DNA of 64,000 nt from M55B127 sp034521955 (lineage in GTDB: Bacteria; Bacillota; Halanaerobiia; Halanaerobiales; M55B127), in NCBI GenBank assembly GCA_034521955.1, contig JAXHLT010000003.1, positions 682,001-746,000 on the forward strand, written 5' to 3'. The notes below the pieces were generated by a model. That model did no database searches and was not told where the DNA came from. It was given only the letters and a program-made list of their open reading frames with translations. The translations under genes were made by a program, and so were the position numbers. Numbering within the stretch: position 1 is the first letter of the stretch; each line of letters opens with the position of its first letter. Of this stretch, positions 44,593 to 54,403 are shown piece by piece.

Positions 44593-44616
44593 ATTTCAAA
44601 TATTTAATTTTAAATT

Positions 44617-44645
44617 AGTATACAATAGATATATTTGTCTGTCAA
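44617..44645 (-). promoter_or_regulatory. Promoter of the lysine riboswitch unit
   Basis: TTGACA (44640-44645) and TATACT (44617-44622) on the minus strand, 17 bases apart. Confidence 0.75.
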
Positions 44646-44685
44646 GTAATTTGATAAAATTAATCAGAATTTCTTAATATTTAAA

Positions 44686-45999
44686 TTAAAGTATATCACT
44701 AGCAATTTTTGCAACCTCAGATCTTTCACCTTTTTGTAACATTATATGACCTGCAATTTGTTGATCGCGAAAGTGGTTTGCAACCTGAGAAACACCATTA
44801 TTTATTTTATTTAAATATGGATTATCAATCTGGAATGGATCTCCAGTTAGAATAATTTTAGAATCTTTTCCTGCTCTAGTTAAAATGGTTTTAACCTCAT
44901 GTTTAGAAAGATTTTGTGCTTCATCAATAATTATATATTGATTAGGTATTGAACGCCCTCTTATATAGGTAAGGGCTTCAATTTGAATAAAATCATTTTC
45001 TATTAACTGATTAATTGATAAATATGATCCTTTGTTACTGTGAATAATTAGATTTAAATTATCTAATATGGGCTGCATCCATGGTTCTAACTTTTCTTCC
45101 ACAGAACCTGGTAAAAAACCAATATCTTTGCCCATTGGTATTACTGGTCTAGCAATTAATACTCTGTCATAGAGTTTATCATCTATAACTTTTTTTAATC
45201 CAGAAGCTAAAGCAAGTAATGTTTTTCCTGTTCCCGCTTTACCTGAGATTGTAACCACTTTAATATCATCATTTAATAGAAGTTCTAAAGCAAATTTTTG
45301 TTCTCTATTTAAAGGAGTAATACCCATTGGTGCTTTTTTATCAAAAATTAAGGGAACTAATTTCTTTCCATCAAATCTACCTAAAGCACTTTTGCTGCTG
45401 TCATCTAGTGTGGAGAGTTGAAACATCTGATTAGGATACAACTTTTCAAGATCTTCATCAAGTAATTCTGGATTAAGTTCATTTTCTTGATAAAACTTAT
45501 CTATTAGTTCTGCCTTTACATTAATTTCTATAAAACCATCATACAGTTCTTCTCCATTTATTCCATTACCCTTATGATCGGTAGCTTCAATATCAAAGGC
45601 ATTAGCTATAAGTCTTAAGTTTATATCATTTGAAACCATTATTACCTTTTTTTCTGGGTTTTCTTCTACTAAGTTTATTGCAGTAGTTAATATTCTATTA
45701 TCATATTTAGTTGCACTTAAATGTGGTGGTAGTTTAAGTTCTTTTTTATCAATAACTATTTTAAATTGACCACCATTTTCTAACTCTATACCATTATTTA
45801 ACTTACCCTTGTGTCTTAGTTCATCTAATATACGAGAGGTCTCTCTTGCATTATATCCAATATCAGAGGTTTGCTTTTTTTGATTATCTAATTCTTCTAA
45901 GACAGCTAATGGAATAATTACTTCATCATCCTGATAATCAAAAATAGCTCTAGGGTCATCTAATAATACATTTGTATCTAAAACATATATTTTATTCAT
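44686..45999 (-). CDS. PhoH family protein with N-terminal PIN domain
   Basis: A 437-residue PIN-PhoH protein. The PIN nuclease-like domain (about 1-140) starts YVLDTNVLLDDPRAIF and has LAVLEELDNQK with the acidic site residues. The PhoH ATPase (about 220-437) has Walker A SGKAGTGKT and Walker B YIIIDEAQNLS. PIN-PhoH proteins are described as ATP-dependent RNA helicases/nucleases. It begins 18 bases after the DUF296 gene, in a unit with the TPR and nth genes. Confidence 0.94.
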   Translation of the reverse strand: MNKIYVLDTNVLLDDPRAIFDYQDDEVIIPLAVLEELDNQKKQTSDIGYNARETSRILDELRHKGKLNNGIELENGGQFKIVIDKKELKLPPHLSATKYDNRILTTAINLVEENPEKKVIMVSNDINLRLIANAFDIEATDHKGNGINGEELYDGFIEINVKAELIDKFYQENELNPELLDEDLEKLYPNQMFQLSTLDDSSKSALGRFDGKKLVPLIFDKKAPMGITPLNREQKFALELLLNDDIKVVTISGKAGTGKTLLALASGLKKVIDDKLYDRVLIARPVIPMGKDIGFLPGSVEEKLEPWMQPILDNLNLIIHSNKGSYLSINQLIENDFIQIEALTYIRGRSIPNQYIIIDEAQNLSKHEVKTILTRAGKDSKIILTGDPFQIDNPYLNKINNGVSQVANHFRDQQIAGHIMLQKGERSEVAKIASDIL

Positions 46000-46017
46000 T
46001 AATTATACCCCTTTCTA

Positions 46018-46440
46018 TTACCATAATGTTAACTGGGTTTTATCATCATGAGTTCTTGTTAACTTATCACCTTTTAGTGATTGAATATAAAACTCACTGG
46101 CAAAAACTTTTGTTCCTTCAGCTAAATGCCCTCCATAACAGCTTCCATCTTCATCTGCTAAAACAATATGGGCATGTATAAATCTTTCACCTTCAAGGTA
46201 AGATATATTACCAATACAACTTACAATCTCCATTTCCCGATCAAATGTCATATATTCATACTGATTTGTATCTTGGTTATAAAAACCAATTTTAGCATTT
46301 TGTACAGCACCAATAACCTTTATAACACCAGTATCAATTTCATTTTCATTGATAACTTCGGTTAGTTTTTCTAATAGGTCATCATCTTTGTCTAACCTAC
46401 CCATATATACTTGGTCTATATCATACTTCTTTAACATCAT
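46018..46440 (-). CDS. PPC/DUF296 domain protein
   Basis: A 140-residue single-domain protein of the DUF296 (PPC) family, with MGRLDKDDDLLEKL, a VIGAVQNAKIGFY strand and the family motif HAHIVLADEDGSCYGGHL. In plants this domain joins AT-hook motifs; the bacterial forms are trimeric, possibly metal- or DNA-binding, with no proven role. The histidines of the HAH and GGHL segments may bind a metal. It lies nine bases from the TPR gene. Confidence 0.9.
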   Translation of the reverse strand: MMLKKYDIDQVYMGRLDKDDDLLEKLTEVINENEIDTGVIKVIGAVQNAKIGFYNQDTNQYEYMTFDREMEIVSCIGNISYLEGERFIHAHIVLADEDGSCYGGHLAEGTKVFASEFYIQSLKGDKLTRTHDDKTQLTLW

Positions 46441-46448
46441 CTTCCCCC

Positions 46449-47177
46449 TTACGGCATCTTGTTTTTAACTCTTTCTAAGTTTACCTCGGCTTTTTTATAG
46501 TTTGTATCTAGTTCAAGTGCCTTTTCATAATAACTAACTGCTTGTTCATATTGACCTAGGTTTTCATAAATTATTCCAGCATTATTATAAACATAAGGTA
46601 CAGTTGGACCTATTTCAAGAGCATTGTCTATAGCTTGTTTAGCAGATTCAAATTCCCCTTGATGGATATATGATAAAGCTAAATTATTGTAAACATAAAA
46701 GTTGTCATCACTTAGTTTAATAGCCTCATTAAACTTATCAACTGCCTGATCAAATTCCCTTTTATCCATATGGATTAATCCTAATAGATTATATACCTGT
46801 TCATCTACAGAAGAAAAGTTTTGTGCCTTAAGTAAAACATCATATGCTTTATCTTTTTGGTTGTCATTATAGTATGCACGACCTAAATTAACCAACAGAT
46901 TATATGAATCACCTTTAATTTCTCTTGCATAGTTAAATGAATCAATAGCTAAACCATACTGATGAAGTTTAGTATAACTTAGACCTAAATAAAAGTTTGA
47001 TAAATAGTTATCAGGATTTTCAGCTGCATAACTTGTTAGATGATCAATAGCATTTTGATAATTACCGTTATTGTATGCTTCAATACCTGAATTCAATAAA
47101 TTTTGCGCAGATGTTGAAATAGAAAATATTAAAATTAATATAGCAGTTAAATAAATTATCTTTTTAAATTTTTTCAT
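46449..47177 (-). CDS. Exported TPR-repeat protein
   Basis: A 242-residue protein with signal peptide (residues 1-24, ending STSAQ, no lipobox) and about six tetratricopeptide repeats, e.g. NNGNYQNAIDHLTSYAAENP and ENLGQYEQAVSYYEKALELD. It is probably a periplasmic or surface scaffold; the partner is unknown. It starts five bases after nth. Confidence 0.88.
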   Translation of the reverse strand: MKKFKKIIYLTAILILIFSISTSAQNLLNSGIEAYNNGNYQNAIDHLTSYAAENPDNYLSNFYLGLSYTKLHQYGLAIDSFNYAREIKGDSYNLLVNLGRAYYNDNQKDKAYDVLLKAQNFSSVDEQVYNLLGLIHMDKREFDQAVDKFNEAIKLSDDNFYVYNNLALSYIHQGEFESAKQAIDNALEIGPTVPYVYNNAGIIYENLGQYEQAVSYYEKALELDTNYKKAEVNLERVKNKMP

Positions 47178-47182
47178 CTTGT

Positions 47183-47818
47183 TTACCCTCCTTTAATTTT
47201 TTGATAGTAATCACAGTATACACTTATCTCACAGTTTTCACATAGCGGATTCCTTGCTTTACATACTTCTCTTCCATGAAATATCAACCAATGATGAAAC
47301 TTTGTCCAGTACTTCTTAGGAATAGCCTCCATAAGCCCTTGTTCAACTTGATCTGTTTTTTTTGTATCAACTAAACCTAATCGGTTTGAAACACGAAATA
47401 CATGTGTATCAACAGCAATTGTTTTATGTCCAAAAGCATTTGCCAAAACTACATTAGCAGTTTTTCTGCCAACACCTGATAGTTTAATTAAATCTTTTCT
47501 AGTTTTTGGAACTTCACCATTAAATTCATTTAAAATAATCTTACTTGTTTTTATAATATATTTACTTTTATTTTTATAAAGACCAATAGTTTTAATTTCT
47601 TTTTGAAGTTCTTTATTAGTTAATTTTGCAAAATCTTTTGGCCTGGGATATTTTTCAAAAAGTGTTTCAGTTACCTTATTTACCTGAACATCTGTTGTTT
47701 GTGCAGACATGATTGTAGCTATCAATAGTTGAAATGAACTATTAAAGTTTAAAGCTGTTTCTGGTTTAGGGTACTTTTCTTTGAAGTAATTTATCAGTTC
47801 TTCGACATTTTTTGCCAA
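47183..47818 (-). CDS. nth: Endonuclease III (DNA glycosylase/AP lyase)
   Basis: Base-excision repair enzyme removing oxidised pyrimidines, 211 residues. The helix-hairpin-helix LSGVGRKTANVVLANAF carries the catalytic lysine, the aspartate follows in AVDTHVFRVSNRLGL, and the [4Fe-4S] cluster ligands are spaced C-x6-C-x2-C-x5-C (from CKARNPLC) at the C-terminus. It heads the nth-TPR-DUF296-phoH unit. Confidence 0.96.
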   Translation of the reverse strand: MAKNVEELINYFKEKYPKPETALNFNSSFQLLIATIMSAQTTDVQVNKVTETLFEKYPRPKDFAKLTNKELQKEIKTIGLYKNKSKYIIKTSKIILNEFNGEVPKTRKDLIKLSGVGRKTANVVLANAFGHKTIAVDTHVFRVSNRLGLVDTKKTDQVEQGLMEAIPKKYWTKFHHWLIFHGREVCKARNPLCENCEISVYCDYYQKIKGG

Positions 47819-47929
47819 AAAAACAACTCCTTTCTGGAAATATTGCTAGATTAATGTTAAAATACTTTTGAGTATCTAAAAAAATTATATCATAATTAAT
47901 ATATATATTGAAATTTTGGAGGTAATAAA

Positions 47930-48508
47930 ATGAATATTGGAATTGATATCGATGGTGTTATAACAAATGAAAAACAAGGTCAGGAAAATATCTGGTTAAG
48001 GTCATTAAACAACTACTTTGAAAACAAAATTACCAGAAAAAAAGATGTATACAACTTTTCTGAAGCATATGATATACCTTTAGAAGATTTAAGAGACTTT
48101 ATTAATAATAAAATTCATGAAGTATACTCAACTGTAGATGTTTTCCCTAATGCAAAAAAGATAATTGATAAAATTAGAAAAAATCAACACTCAGTATACT
48201 TAATAACTGCTCGACATAAAGAGTTTAGGCCGCTAACAATAAAATGGCTTGAGCAGCACAATATTAACTATGATTATCTTTTTCACGAAGATCAAAAAGC
48301 TGATCTTGCAGTTGAAAAAAATATAGAACTATTTATTGAAGATAACCAATCAAATGCTAAATCAATTTTAGAAAAAGATATTCCTGTAATTTTAATGGAT
48401 AAGTATCATAATAGAGAATTAAATGATAACAATGAGATTTACCGTGTTCATAACTGGAAACAAATTGAAAAAATACTGGATAAAAACTTCAAAGTTTTTT
48501 CTAAATAG
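47930..48508 (+). CDS. HAD-family 5'(3')-deoxyribonucleotidase-like protein
   Basis: A 192-residue HAD phosphatase of the NT5C type. The nucleophile motif is GIDIDGVITNE (Asp6 and Asp8), motif 2 VYLITARH, and motif 3 FIEDNQSN. Such enzymes dephosphorylate nucleoside monophosphates or act as general small phosphatases. ATG start with TTGGAGG upstream. It is convergent with the nucleoside kinase-like gene, whose end is two bases away. Confidence 0.88.
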   Translation: MNIGIDIDGVITNEKQGQENIWLRSLNNYFENKITRKKDVYNFSEAYDIPLEDLRDFINNKIHEVYSTVDVFPNAKKIIDKIRKNQHSVYLITARHKEFRPLTIKWLEQHNINYDYLFHEDQKADLAVEKNIELFIEDNQSNAKSILEKDIPVILMDKYHNRELNDNNEIYRVHNWKQIEKILDKNFKVFSK

Positions 48509-48510
48509 TC

Positions 48511-50163
48511 TTATTTTTTCCTATAAACACTTCCACCAATAAACTCTCTTAAAATAGAAGTTTTTGGAATATCTTCAAAAGGCATTGTTTTAAAACAATA
48601 TAGAACTTCTAACAATCTTTGGGCTTCATAGTAATAGAAATTATCCTTATCTATCTCCTTTAATAAAGGCAAAGCACAATTTTTTAATACTGAGAGTTCA
48701 TATATTAAAGCAGAATTAAACATAACATCTGCATTTTCCTGGTAGGGGTAGATATTTTCTTCTTCTCCCTTCCTTACTCTCTCCCACATTTCTAAAGTAT
48801 CATTTGCAGTATGTCCTCGGTATAGGTTATCTCTAACAATTCTTCTAAAAAGTCTTGTATCTGAAGTGGGAATTCTGTTTTGTTTATCTATATTTAACTG
48901 TGTTAAAGCACTTATAAATATTTTGTATTTATGATCATCAGGAATAAATTCAGTTAATTTATTATTTAAACTATGAATCCCTTCAATTAAAATTGGTTGA
49001 TCTGACTTTAATTTTAATACTGTATCACTATCTTCTCTTATACCTTTTTTAAAATTAAATACAGGAAGTCTAACTTCCTCTCCTCTCATTAACTTTACTA
49101 AATGATCATTAAAAAGCTCTAAATTAATAGCTTTTAATGATTCAAAGTCAAAGTTTCCGTCTTCATCTATTGGTGTCTTATCTCTATTTACAAAATAATC
49201 GTCAGTTGAAATTGAAACTGGTTTTAAACCATTAATTCTAAGCTGTGTTGACAATCTTTTTGTAAATGTAGTTTTACCTGATGAAGAAGGGCCTGCTATT
49301 AAAATGATCCGTTTCATCTCTTTATGTGAAGCTATTTGATCTGCAATATTTGCAATACCTTTCTCATGTAATCCTTCTGAAATTCTGATTAATTCACCAA
49401 AATCGTTTTTTTCTATTTGTTCATTTAAATCAGGTACAAAACCTACATTAAGGATATCTCCTAATTTTTCATAGTCATAGAAGATGTCTGCTAATTTAGG
49501 CTGTTCTATAAAATCTCTGACTTCATAAGGCTCATGTGCGTATGGGTAAAGCATAACAAAGCCTGGAAAATGATAGTGTAAATGAAATTTATCTAAGTGT
49601 CCTGTAGAAGGCACTAAGGGATAATAATAGTAGTTATAATAACCGTCTAGTTCATATAAGATTACATTCTCAATATTTTTTTGTTCTATAATTCTAACCT
49701 TTTCTATATTACCCTGTTCTTTAAGAATTTTTAACCCTTTTTCTCTAGAAACAACCATAGATTTGATTGGATAGTCTTTTTTGACGATTTCTTTCATTTT
49801 ATCTATTATTGTTTGTAGTTCATCTTTACTTAATACTTTATTATCGCTCAATTCACAGTAAATTCCATTACTTAATGAATGTTCAATATTTAAAATTTCG
49901 TCTCCATATATCTCATAAACTGCTTTTGCCATTAACATAAACAAACTTCTTTTATATAATCTATTACCTGCTCTGCTCTCAAGTGTTACAAAGTTAATTT
50001 CACAGTTTGAATTAATTTTTTGATGTAAGTTAAGTAACTCATTGTCTATTTTAACACCAATAATTTTTTCTTTATCTTTAAGATTAATTTCATCAATAAA
50101 ATCCAAAACCTTAGTACCTGATGAAACTTCATATTCATAATCTTTATACTTTACTGTTGGCAT
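48511..50163 (-). CDS. Nucleoside kinase with TGS and ThrRS-like N-terminus
   Basis: A 550-residue fusion. The N-terminal TGS domain (about 1-60) and a tRNA-synthetase second-additional-domain-like region (about 70-180) precede a uridine kinase-type domain (about 285-490) with P-loop LIAGPSSSGKTTF and the nucleoside site SISTDDYFVNRDKTP. This architecture is common in Firmicutes and Thermotogae and is annotated as nucleoside/uridine kinase. It shares its start base with the end of queG. Confidence 0.92.
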   Translation of the reverse strand: MPTVKYKDYEYEVSSGTKVLDFIDEINLKDKEKIIGVKIDNELLNLHQKINSNCEINFVTLESRAGNRLYKRSLFMLMAKAVYEIYGDEILNIEHSLSNGIYCELSDNKVLSKDELQTIIDKMKEIVKKDYPIKSMVVSREKGLKILKEQGNIEKVRIIEQKNIENVILYELDGYYNYYYYPLVPSTGHLDKFHLHYHFPGFVMLYPYAHEPYEVRDFIEQPKLADIFYDYEKLGDILNVGFVPDLNEQIEKNDFGELIRISEGLHEKGIANIADQIASHKEMKRIILIAGPSSSGKTTFTKRLSTQLRINGLKPVSISTDDYFVNRDKTPIDEDGNFDFESLKAINLELFNDHLVKLMRGEEVRLPVFNFKKGIREDSDTVLKLKSDQPILIEGIHSLNNKLTEFIPDDHKYKIFISALTQLNIDKQNRIPTSDTRLFRRIVRDNLYRGHTANDTLEMWERVRKGEEENIYPYQENADVMFNSALIYELSVLKNCALPLLKEIDKDNFYYYEAQRLLEVLYCFKTMPFEDIPKTSILREFIGGSVYRKK

Positions 50164-51245
50164 TATCTCACTTCCTCTTTTAAAATATTTTCTATATCAA
50201 TTTCACTTTCATTTTCTATCATTTCTTTTATATCATCTAAATTAAACCCCAAACTTATATATGCTTTAAATGCATAGTATCTAATGATTGGAGAATTATC
50301 ATTTATTTTTTTAATTAGAACTTTTTTATACTTTTCATCCTTTTTTTCATTATTTATAAGGGCTATTAAAGCATTCCTTTGAATAGTTCTCATACCACGC
50401 CAGCTTAAAGCAGAGTTTAGCCATTTTTTAGGAAAACTCTTTTTATTATAATTCAATATTTTAGTAATATTTCCTTTTATTTTTGGCTTTAATTCTTTAT
50501 GTAATTTTTTTGGTATGTCTTTATTATATGGACAAACATCCTGACATCTGTCACAACCCCATATTGAATTGCCTATTAAACTCTCTTGTGTTTTATCTAA
50601 TATACCCTTAACTTGTGTTAAACTGCTTCTACAAGTCCTATAATTAAGATAATATGGTGTATTTAAAGATCCGGTAGGACAGTTATCTATACAAGCTGTA
50701 CAACTACCGCATTTGTTTTCAGCTTTATTGTCATACTTTAATTTCTTATTTATAAATATTTCTCCTAAAAAAAGATATGAACCAAGATTTTCATTAATTA
50801 GTAAGGTGTTTTTACCAATCCATCCCAAACCAGCTTGTTGGGCAAACACCTTTTCTAAAACCGGGGCATTGTCAACAAAGTAACTAAATTTTAAATCTTT
50901 ATAGAAATTCTTCAAAACAGATACTGCTTTTTCCATTTTTTCTTGGAAAACATTATGATAGTCTTCTCCCCTGGTATAATATGAGATATATCCATCACTA
51001 TTATCATTATCATCCCAGGCATAAGAAAGCCCTAATACAATCACACTTTCTGCAAAGGGAACAAAACTTTTAGGATTTAATATACTTTCAATATCATGAT
51101 GGACAAAAGGTGGAAGATCATCATTATTATGTCTTTTTATAAAGTTTTTTATTAAGTTTTGATCTAATTCAGGTTTGGTAAAACCTATAAGATCAAAACC
51201 AACTTCTTTTAATTCTTTTTTTATTAATTCACTTTTATTAGTCAT
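50163..51245 (-). CDS. queG: Epoxyqueuosine reductase QueG
   Basis: Cobalamin and iron-sulfur enzyme performing the last step of queuosine synthesis in tRNA, 360 residues. Two 4Fe-4S motifs: CGSCTACIDNCPTGSL (about 180) and IWGCDRCQDVCPYN (about 230). The catalytic-domain segment GWIGKNTLLI and a C-terminal HEAT-like tail (NSPIIRYYAFKAYISLG) are present. The ATG at 51245 is preferred over the two GTGs just upstream, though its ribosome site (AAGAAGTGG) is weak. queT for precursor uptake is at 61 kb. Confidence 0.93.
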   Translation of the reverse strand: MTNKSELIKKELKEVGFDLIGFTKPELDQNLIKNFIKRHNNDDLPPFVHHDIESILNPKSFVPFAESVIVLGLSYAWDDNDNSDGYISYYTRGEDYHNVFQEKMEKAVSVLKNFYKDLKFSYFVDNAPVLEKVFAQQAGLGWIGKNTLLINENLGSYLFLGEIFINKKLKYDNKAENKCGSCTACIDNCPTGSLNTPYYLNYRTCRSSLTQVKGILDKTQESLIGNSIWGCDRCQDVCPYNKDIPKKLHKELKPKIKGNITKILNYNKKSFPKKWLNSALSWRGMRTIQRNALIALINNEKKDEKYKKVLIKKINDNSPIIRYYAFKAYISLGFNLDDIKEMIENESEIDIENILKEEVR

Positions 51246-51270
51246 ATTCACCACTTCTTTTAAAATATTT

Positions 51271-51308
51271 AAAAAAGGGATCTGATTATAATAAATAATC
51301 AGACCCCC
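51271..51308 (-). terminator. Intrinsic terminator after metP-metS
   Basis: Minus-strand GGGTCTGATTAT pairs with ATAATCAGATCCC around TTATT, followed by TTTTTTAAA. A strong stem of about 12 pairs. Confidence 0.87.
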
Positions 51309-51324
51309 TTGTATATTTAAGTAT

Positions 51325-51432
51325 TTAATCTTCTTTTTTCTTTGATTTCATTGCTCTTCTTAAAGTAACAAAAAGACCTCCATATAGTATAACACTAGCA
51401 AGAATCAATGTAACAATTGCTGATCCACTCAT
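51325..51432 (-). CDS. metS: MetS-family small subunit of NSS transporter
   Basis: A 35-residue single-helix protein, MSGSAIVTLILASVILYGG then a basic tail LRRAMKSKKKED. This matches the MetS family, the small subunit needed by MetP for methionine/alanine uptake in Corynebacterium. ATG follows AAGGGAG. It is 27 bases after the NSS transporter gene and before the shared terminator. Confidence 0.88.
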   Translation of the reverse strand: MSGSAIVTLILASVILYGGLFVTLRRAMKSKKKED

Positions 51433-51459
51433 TATATTACTCCCTTCTATATACTTATT

Positions 51460-52953
51460 TTAGACCTCTGTATCGTCTAAACCTCTTTGGCGTGAAAGTA
51501 CAAATGATGCAACGATCAATAATCCAATAACACCTATCCAACCGCCGTAGAGTAGATATTTAAATTCATAGCCACCGTAATTTGCTGTAATATCTTTAAA
51601 TAATTCACTAACAAGTAAGACTGTTAAAACAATTGGAGTTACATATTTAATCATAACATCCCACCAACTACCGAACTGATACTCTGATACCGAGTTAAAG
51701 TAACCTCTTAACTCTTTTGGTTTATAGTACCAACCGATAATTATCGATTCAGCCAGTCCAGCAACTACTAATCCATAAGTATTAACATAATGATCAACTA
51801 TGTCTAACCAGTATAATCCTGCCCTTGTAGCAAATAAAAGTCCGACTATAAATAGGAATAAACTATAATAAAGTGTAACAGTTCTTTTCTTTCCTCCAAA
51901 TTTATCTTTTATACCGGCAACCCCAGCTTCTACAATTGAGAATGCCGAGTCAATACCTAATGATAATAACATTGCGAAGAAAACAAAACCAAATAATCCG
52001 ACAACAAATGCGCCTCCAGGCAACAATGAAATCGCATTTGGATAAACAACAAATGCCAATCCTACTCCAGCTGTAGCAACCTCAGAAATTGGTACTCCCT
52101 GAGTTTGAGCCATATAACCTAATGTACCAAACACTGCAATACCAGCCATGAAACTAATACCTGAGTTCGCAAAAACAGTTATAAGAGCATTATTAATTAT
52201 ATCGGAATCTTCAGGCATATAACTAGCATAAGCAATCATAATACCAAAACCTAAACTAAGTGTAAAGAACACCTGGGAATAGGCATCAATCCAGACACTA
52301 AGGTTAGTGAGCATTGAAAAGTTTGGTTCTAAGAAATAATTTATTCCCTCAACTGCTCCTGGAAGTGTTACCGCTCTAATAAGCAAGATACCCATTAATA
52401 TAATCGGTAAAGGTACTGTAATTAATACAACCTTACCTACACTTTGAGCACCATTTCTTAATATAAAATAAATTACAACCCATGTAATTACTAATCCAAT
52501 AAGTACTGGTGTTGAAAAACCACCTAAATCACCGGGTCCAGAAGATATCTGTAAAACTTCTTCATAAAAATATGCTCCAGCATCTTCTGCCCATCCTAAA
52601 GTAAATGATCCTGCTAAAAAGTCCCAGGCCCAGGCCATTACACCTGCATAATAACTGGTGATTATTGTACCGGAAATTACTGCCCACCAGCCAAAGCCTT
52701 CAAACTTTCTTGCAACTTTTCCTAATGCACCTGGTGCACCACGCTGAGTTTTCTGTCCCATTGTAAATTCAAGGACGATTAAAGGTATACCGGCTGTTAA
52801 AAGTGCTATAAAGTAAGGAATTAAAAAAGCTCCCCCTCCATTTGAATAAGCCATATACGGAAAACGCCAGGCATTACCTAAACCAGCTGCAGAACCAATT
52901 GCAGCAAGTACGAAAGCTGCACGATTACTCCATCGATCTCTTTTTTCTAACAC
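51460..52953 (-). CDS. metP: Na+-dependent NSS (SNF) family amino acid transporter, MetP-like
   Basis: A 497-residue neurotransmitter:sodium symporter-fold protein with 12 helices. The family start RWSNRAAFVLAAIGSAAGLGNAWRFPY and the first-helix Na+ site are clear, along with GGGAFLIPYF and the SLGFGIMIAYASYMP segment of helix 6. With MetS downstream it is a MetPS-type importer for methionine, alanine or other neutral amino acids. It has its own promoter at 53.08-53.11 kb. Confidence 0.94.
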   Translation of the reverse strand: MLEKRDRWSNRAAFVLAAIGSAAGLGNAWRFPYMAYSNGGGAFLIPYFIALLTAGIPLIVLEFTMGQKTQRGAPGALGKVARKFEGFGWWAVISGTIITSYYAGVMAWAWDFLAGSFTLGWAEDAGAYFYEEVLQISSGPGDLGGFSTPVLIGLVITWVVIYFILRNGAQSVGKVVLITVPLPIILMGILLIRAVTLPGAVEGINYFLEPNFSMLTNLSVWIDAYSQVFFTLSLGFGIMIAYASYMPEDSDIINNALITVFANSGISFMAGIAVFGTLGYMAQTQGVPISEVATAGVGLAFVVYPNAISLLPGGAFVVGLFGFVFFAMLLSLGIDSAFSIVEAGVAGIKDKFGGKKRTVTLYYSLFLFIVGLLFATRAGLYWLDIVDHYVNTYGLVVAGLAESIIIGWYYKPKELRGYFNSVSEYQFGSWWDVMIKYVTPIVLTVLLVSELFKDITANYGGYEFKYLLYGGWIGVIGLLIVASFVLSRQRGLDDTEV

Positions 52954-53078
52954 TACTATCTACTCCTTTCTTCTCTTAGCATTTTAATATTTAGTTGATT
53001 GAAAATAATAATGAAATGAAATTCTACTCTGCTCCTATTTACTCATATATCAACTCCCTTCATTCATTATTTCTTGTG

Positions 53079-53107
53079 ATTATAACACCAATCATAATAC
53101 TTTTCAA
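53079..53107 (-). promoter_or_regulatory. Promoter of metP-metS
   Basis: TTGAAA (53102-53107) and TATAAT (53079-53084) on the minus strand with a 17-base spacer. Confidence 0.65.
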
Positions 53108-53122
53108 GAAAATCAATCAAAT

Positions 53123-54403
53123 TTATTTTTTTATCTTCTTTATTAATATTTTCACATGATTTTTATTCTTAAATAAACTATTGTACTGTTTAATAATATC
53201 ATTGATTTTAATATCTCTCATTGTATCTAAAATATTAAGATAGTTATAGTTTAAATTACTGTATTTTATTATCTGAGAAGAAAGATTCTCAAATGAATTC
53301 AAAGAACGAAAGTACCTTCCTATATACTTATTTTTTATAATTTCGAACTCTTTTTCATCATAATTATTTCCCCAATTATTTAAAATATTTTCTATACCAC
53401 TTATTGTTTCATTAATTTGAGAAGTTTCTGCATAAATTTTTGCAAATCCCGTATTTTTTTCTCTCATATAATTAAAAGAAAAGTTCTCATCAATTAAGTT
53501 TTGATTATATAAATCATGATAGTTACTACTGCTTTTTCCAAAGATCATTTCCATAGTCATATTTGTAACCATATCCTGTTGTATAATTTTCAAGTTATCC
53601 CTATAAGGATTGTCTTCTTTAAAGCCTATACTAACAATAGGTCTTGATATACTCATTGCTAGATCTTTTTCCTTTATTTTGATCCCTTTTGGTTCTTTTG
53701 GATATATTTTTTTATAATTAATTTTATTACTAACAAGTTTTGAATAGTTATCTTCAACCCAGTCAAACAATTTATTGGGACTAATTTTACCAATTACCAC
53801 TAGTGTCATATTATTTAGACTATAAAACTTTTCAAAAAATTTTATTAAAATACTTTTGTTAATCTTTGATATGCTTTCAGGTGTACCTGCTATATTTTCT
53901 TTTATAGGATACTTAAAAAACATAGATTGTAACAATTGATAAAATGACTGCCAACCCGGGCTGTCTTGATACATATTTATTTCTTGATTTATTACATTTT
54001 TTTCATGATCAATTCGTTCTTTTTCAAAATGAGGATTTAATACAAAATCAAAAAGATATTTTAAAGACAAATAGAAATCACTTGTAGTGTTAAAATAATA
54101 GTTAGTATTATTAAAACCAGTATAAGCATTTACACTACTTCCAATTTCAGAAAACCTATCAATAATACTACCTTCTCTATTTTCAAATAACATGTGTTCC
54201 ATAAAATGTGCAATACCTTTAGGGTACTGCTGAATTTTGTTGTTTTTATCTTCAATTTTTAAATCCACAGAACCTACATCTACAGAAAGTATTGCCTGTT
54301 TTTTATTATACTTATTACGTGGTATAAGAATAACATTAAGCCCTGAATCAAACTCTTTTTCATAGTATTCTTCATTTATACTTTCAAATTTTTTATATAT
54401 CAT
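53123..54403 (-). CDS. M16 family zinc peptidase (YmfH-like)
   Basis: A 426-residue insulinase-type metalloprotease. The inverted zinc motif HFMEHMLFE (HxxEH) is intact about residue 72, and a glutamate of the second site follows in the INQEINMYQDSP segment. The ATG at 54403 after AGGAAG is chosen; a longer frame would start inside the gene upstream. It overlaps the preceding M16-like gene by 11 bases. The pair likely forms one heterodimeric peptidase. Confidence 0.92.
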   Translation of the reverse strand: MIYKKFESINEEYYEKEFDSGLNVILIPRNKYNKKQAILSVDVGSVDLKIEDKNNKIQQYPKGIAHFMEHMLFENREGSIIDRFSEIGSSVNAYTGFNNTNYYFNTTSDFYLSLKYLFDFVLNPHFEKERIDHEKNVINQEINMYQDSPGWQSFYQLLQSMFFKYPIKENIAGTPESISKINKSILIKFFEKFYSLNNMTLVVIGKISPNKLFDWVEDNYSKLVSNKINYKKIYPKEPKGIKIKEKDLAMSISRPIVSIGFKEDNPYRDNLKIIQQDMVTNMTMEMIFGKSSSNYHDLYNQNLIDENFSFNYMREKNTGFAKIYAETSQINETISGIENILNNWGNNYDEKEFEIIKNKYIGRYFRSLNSFENLSSQIIKYSNLNYNYLNILDTMRDIKINDIIKQYNSLFKNKNHVKILIKKIKK

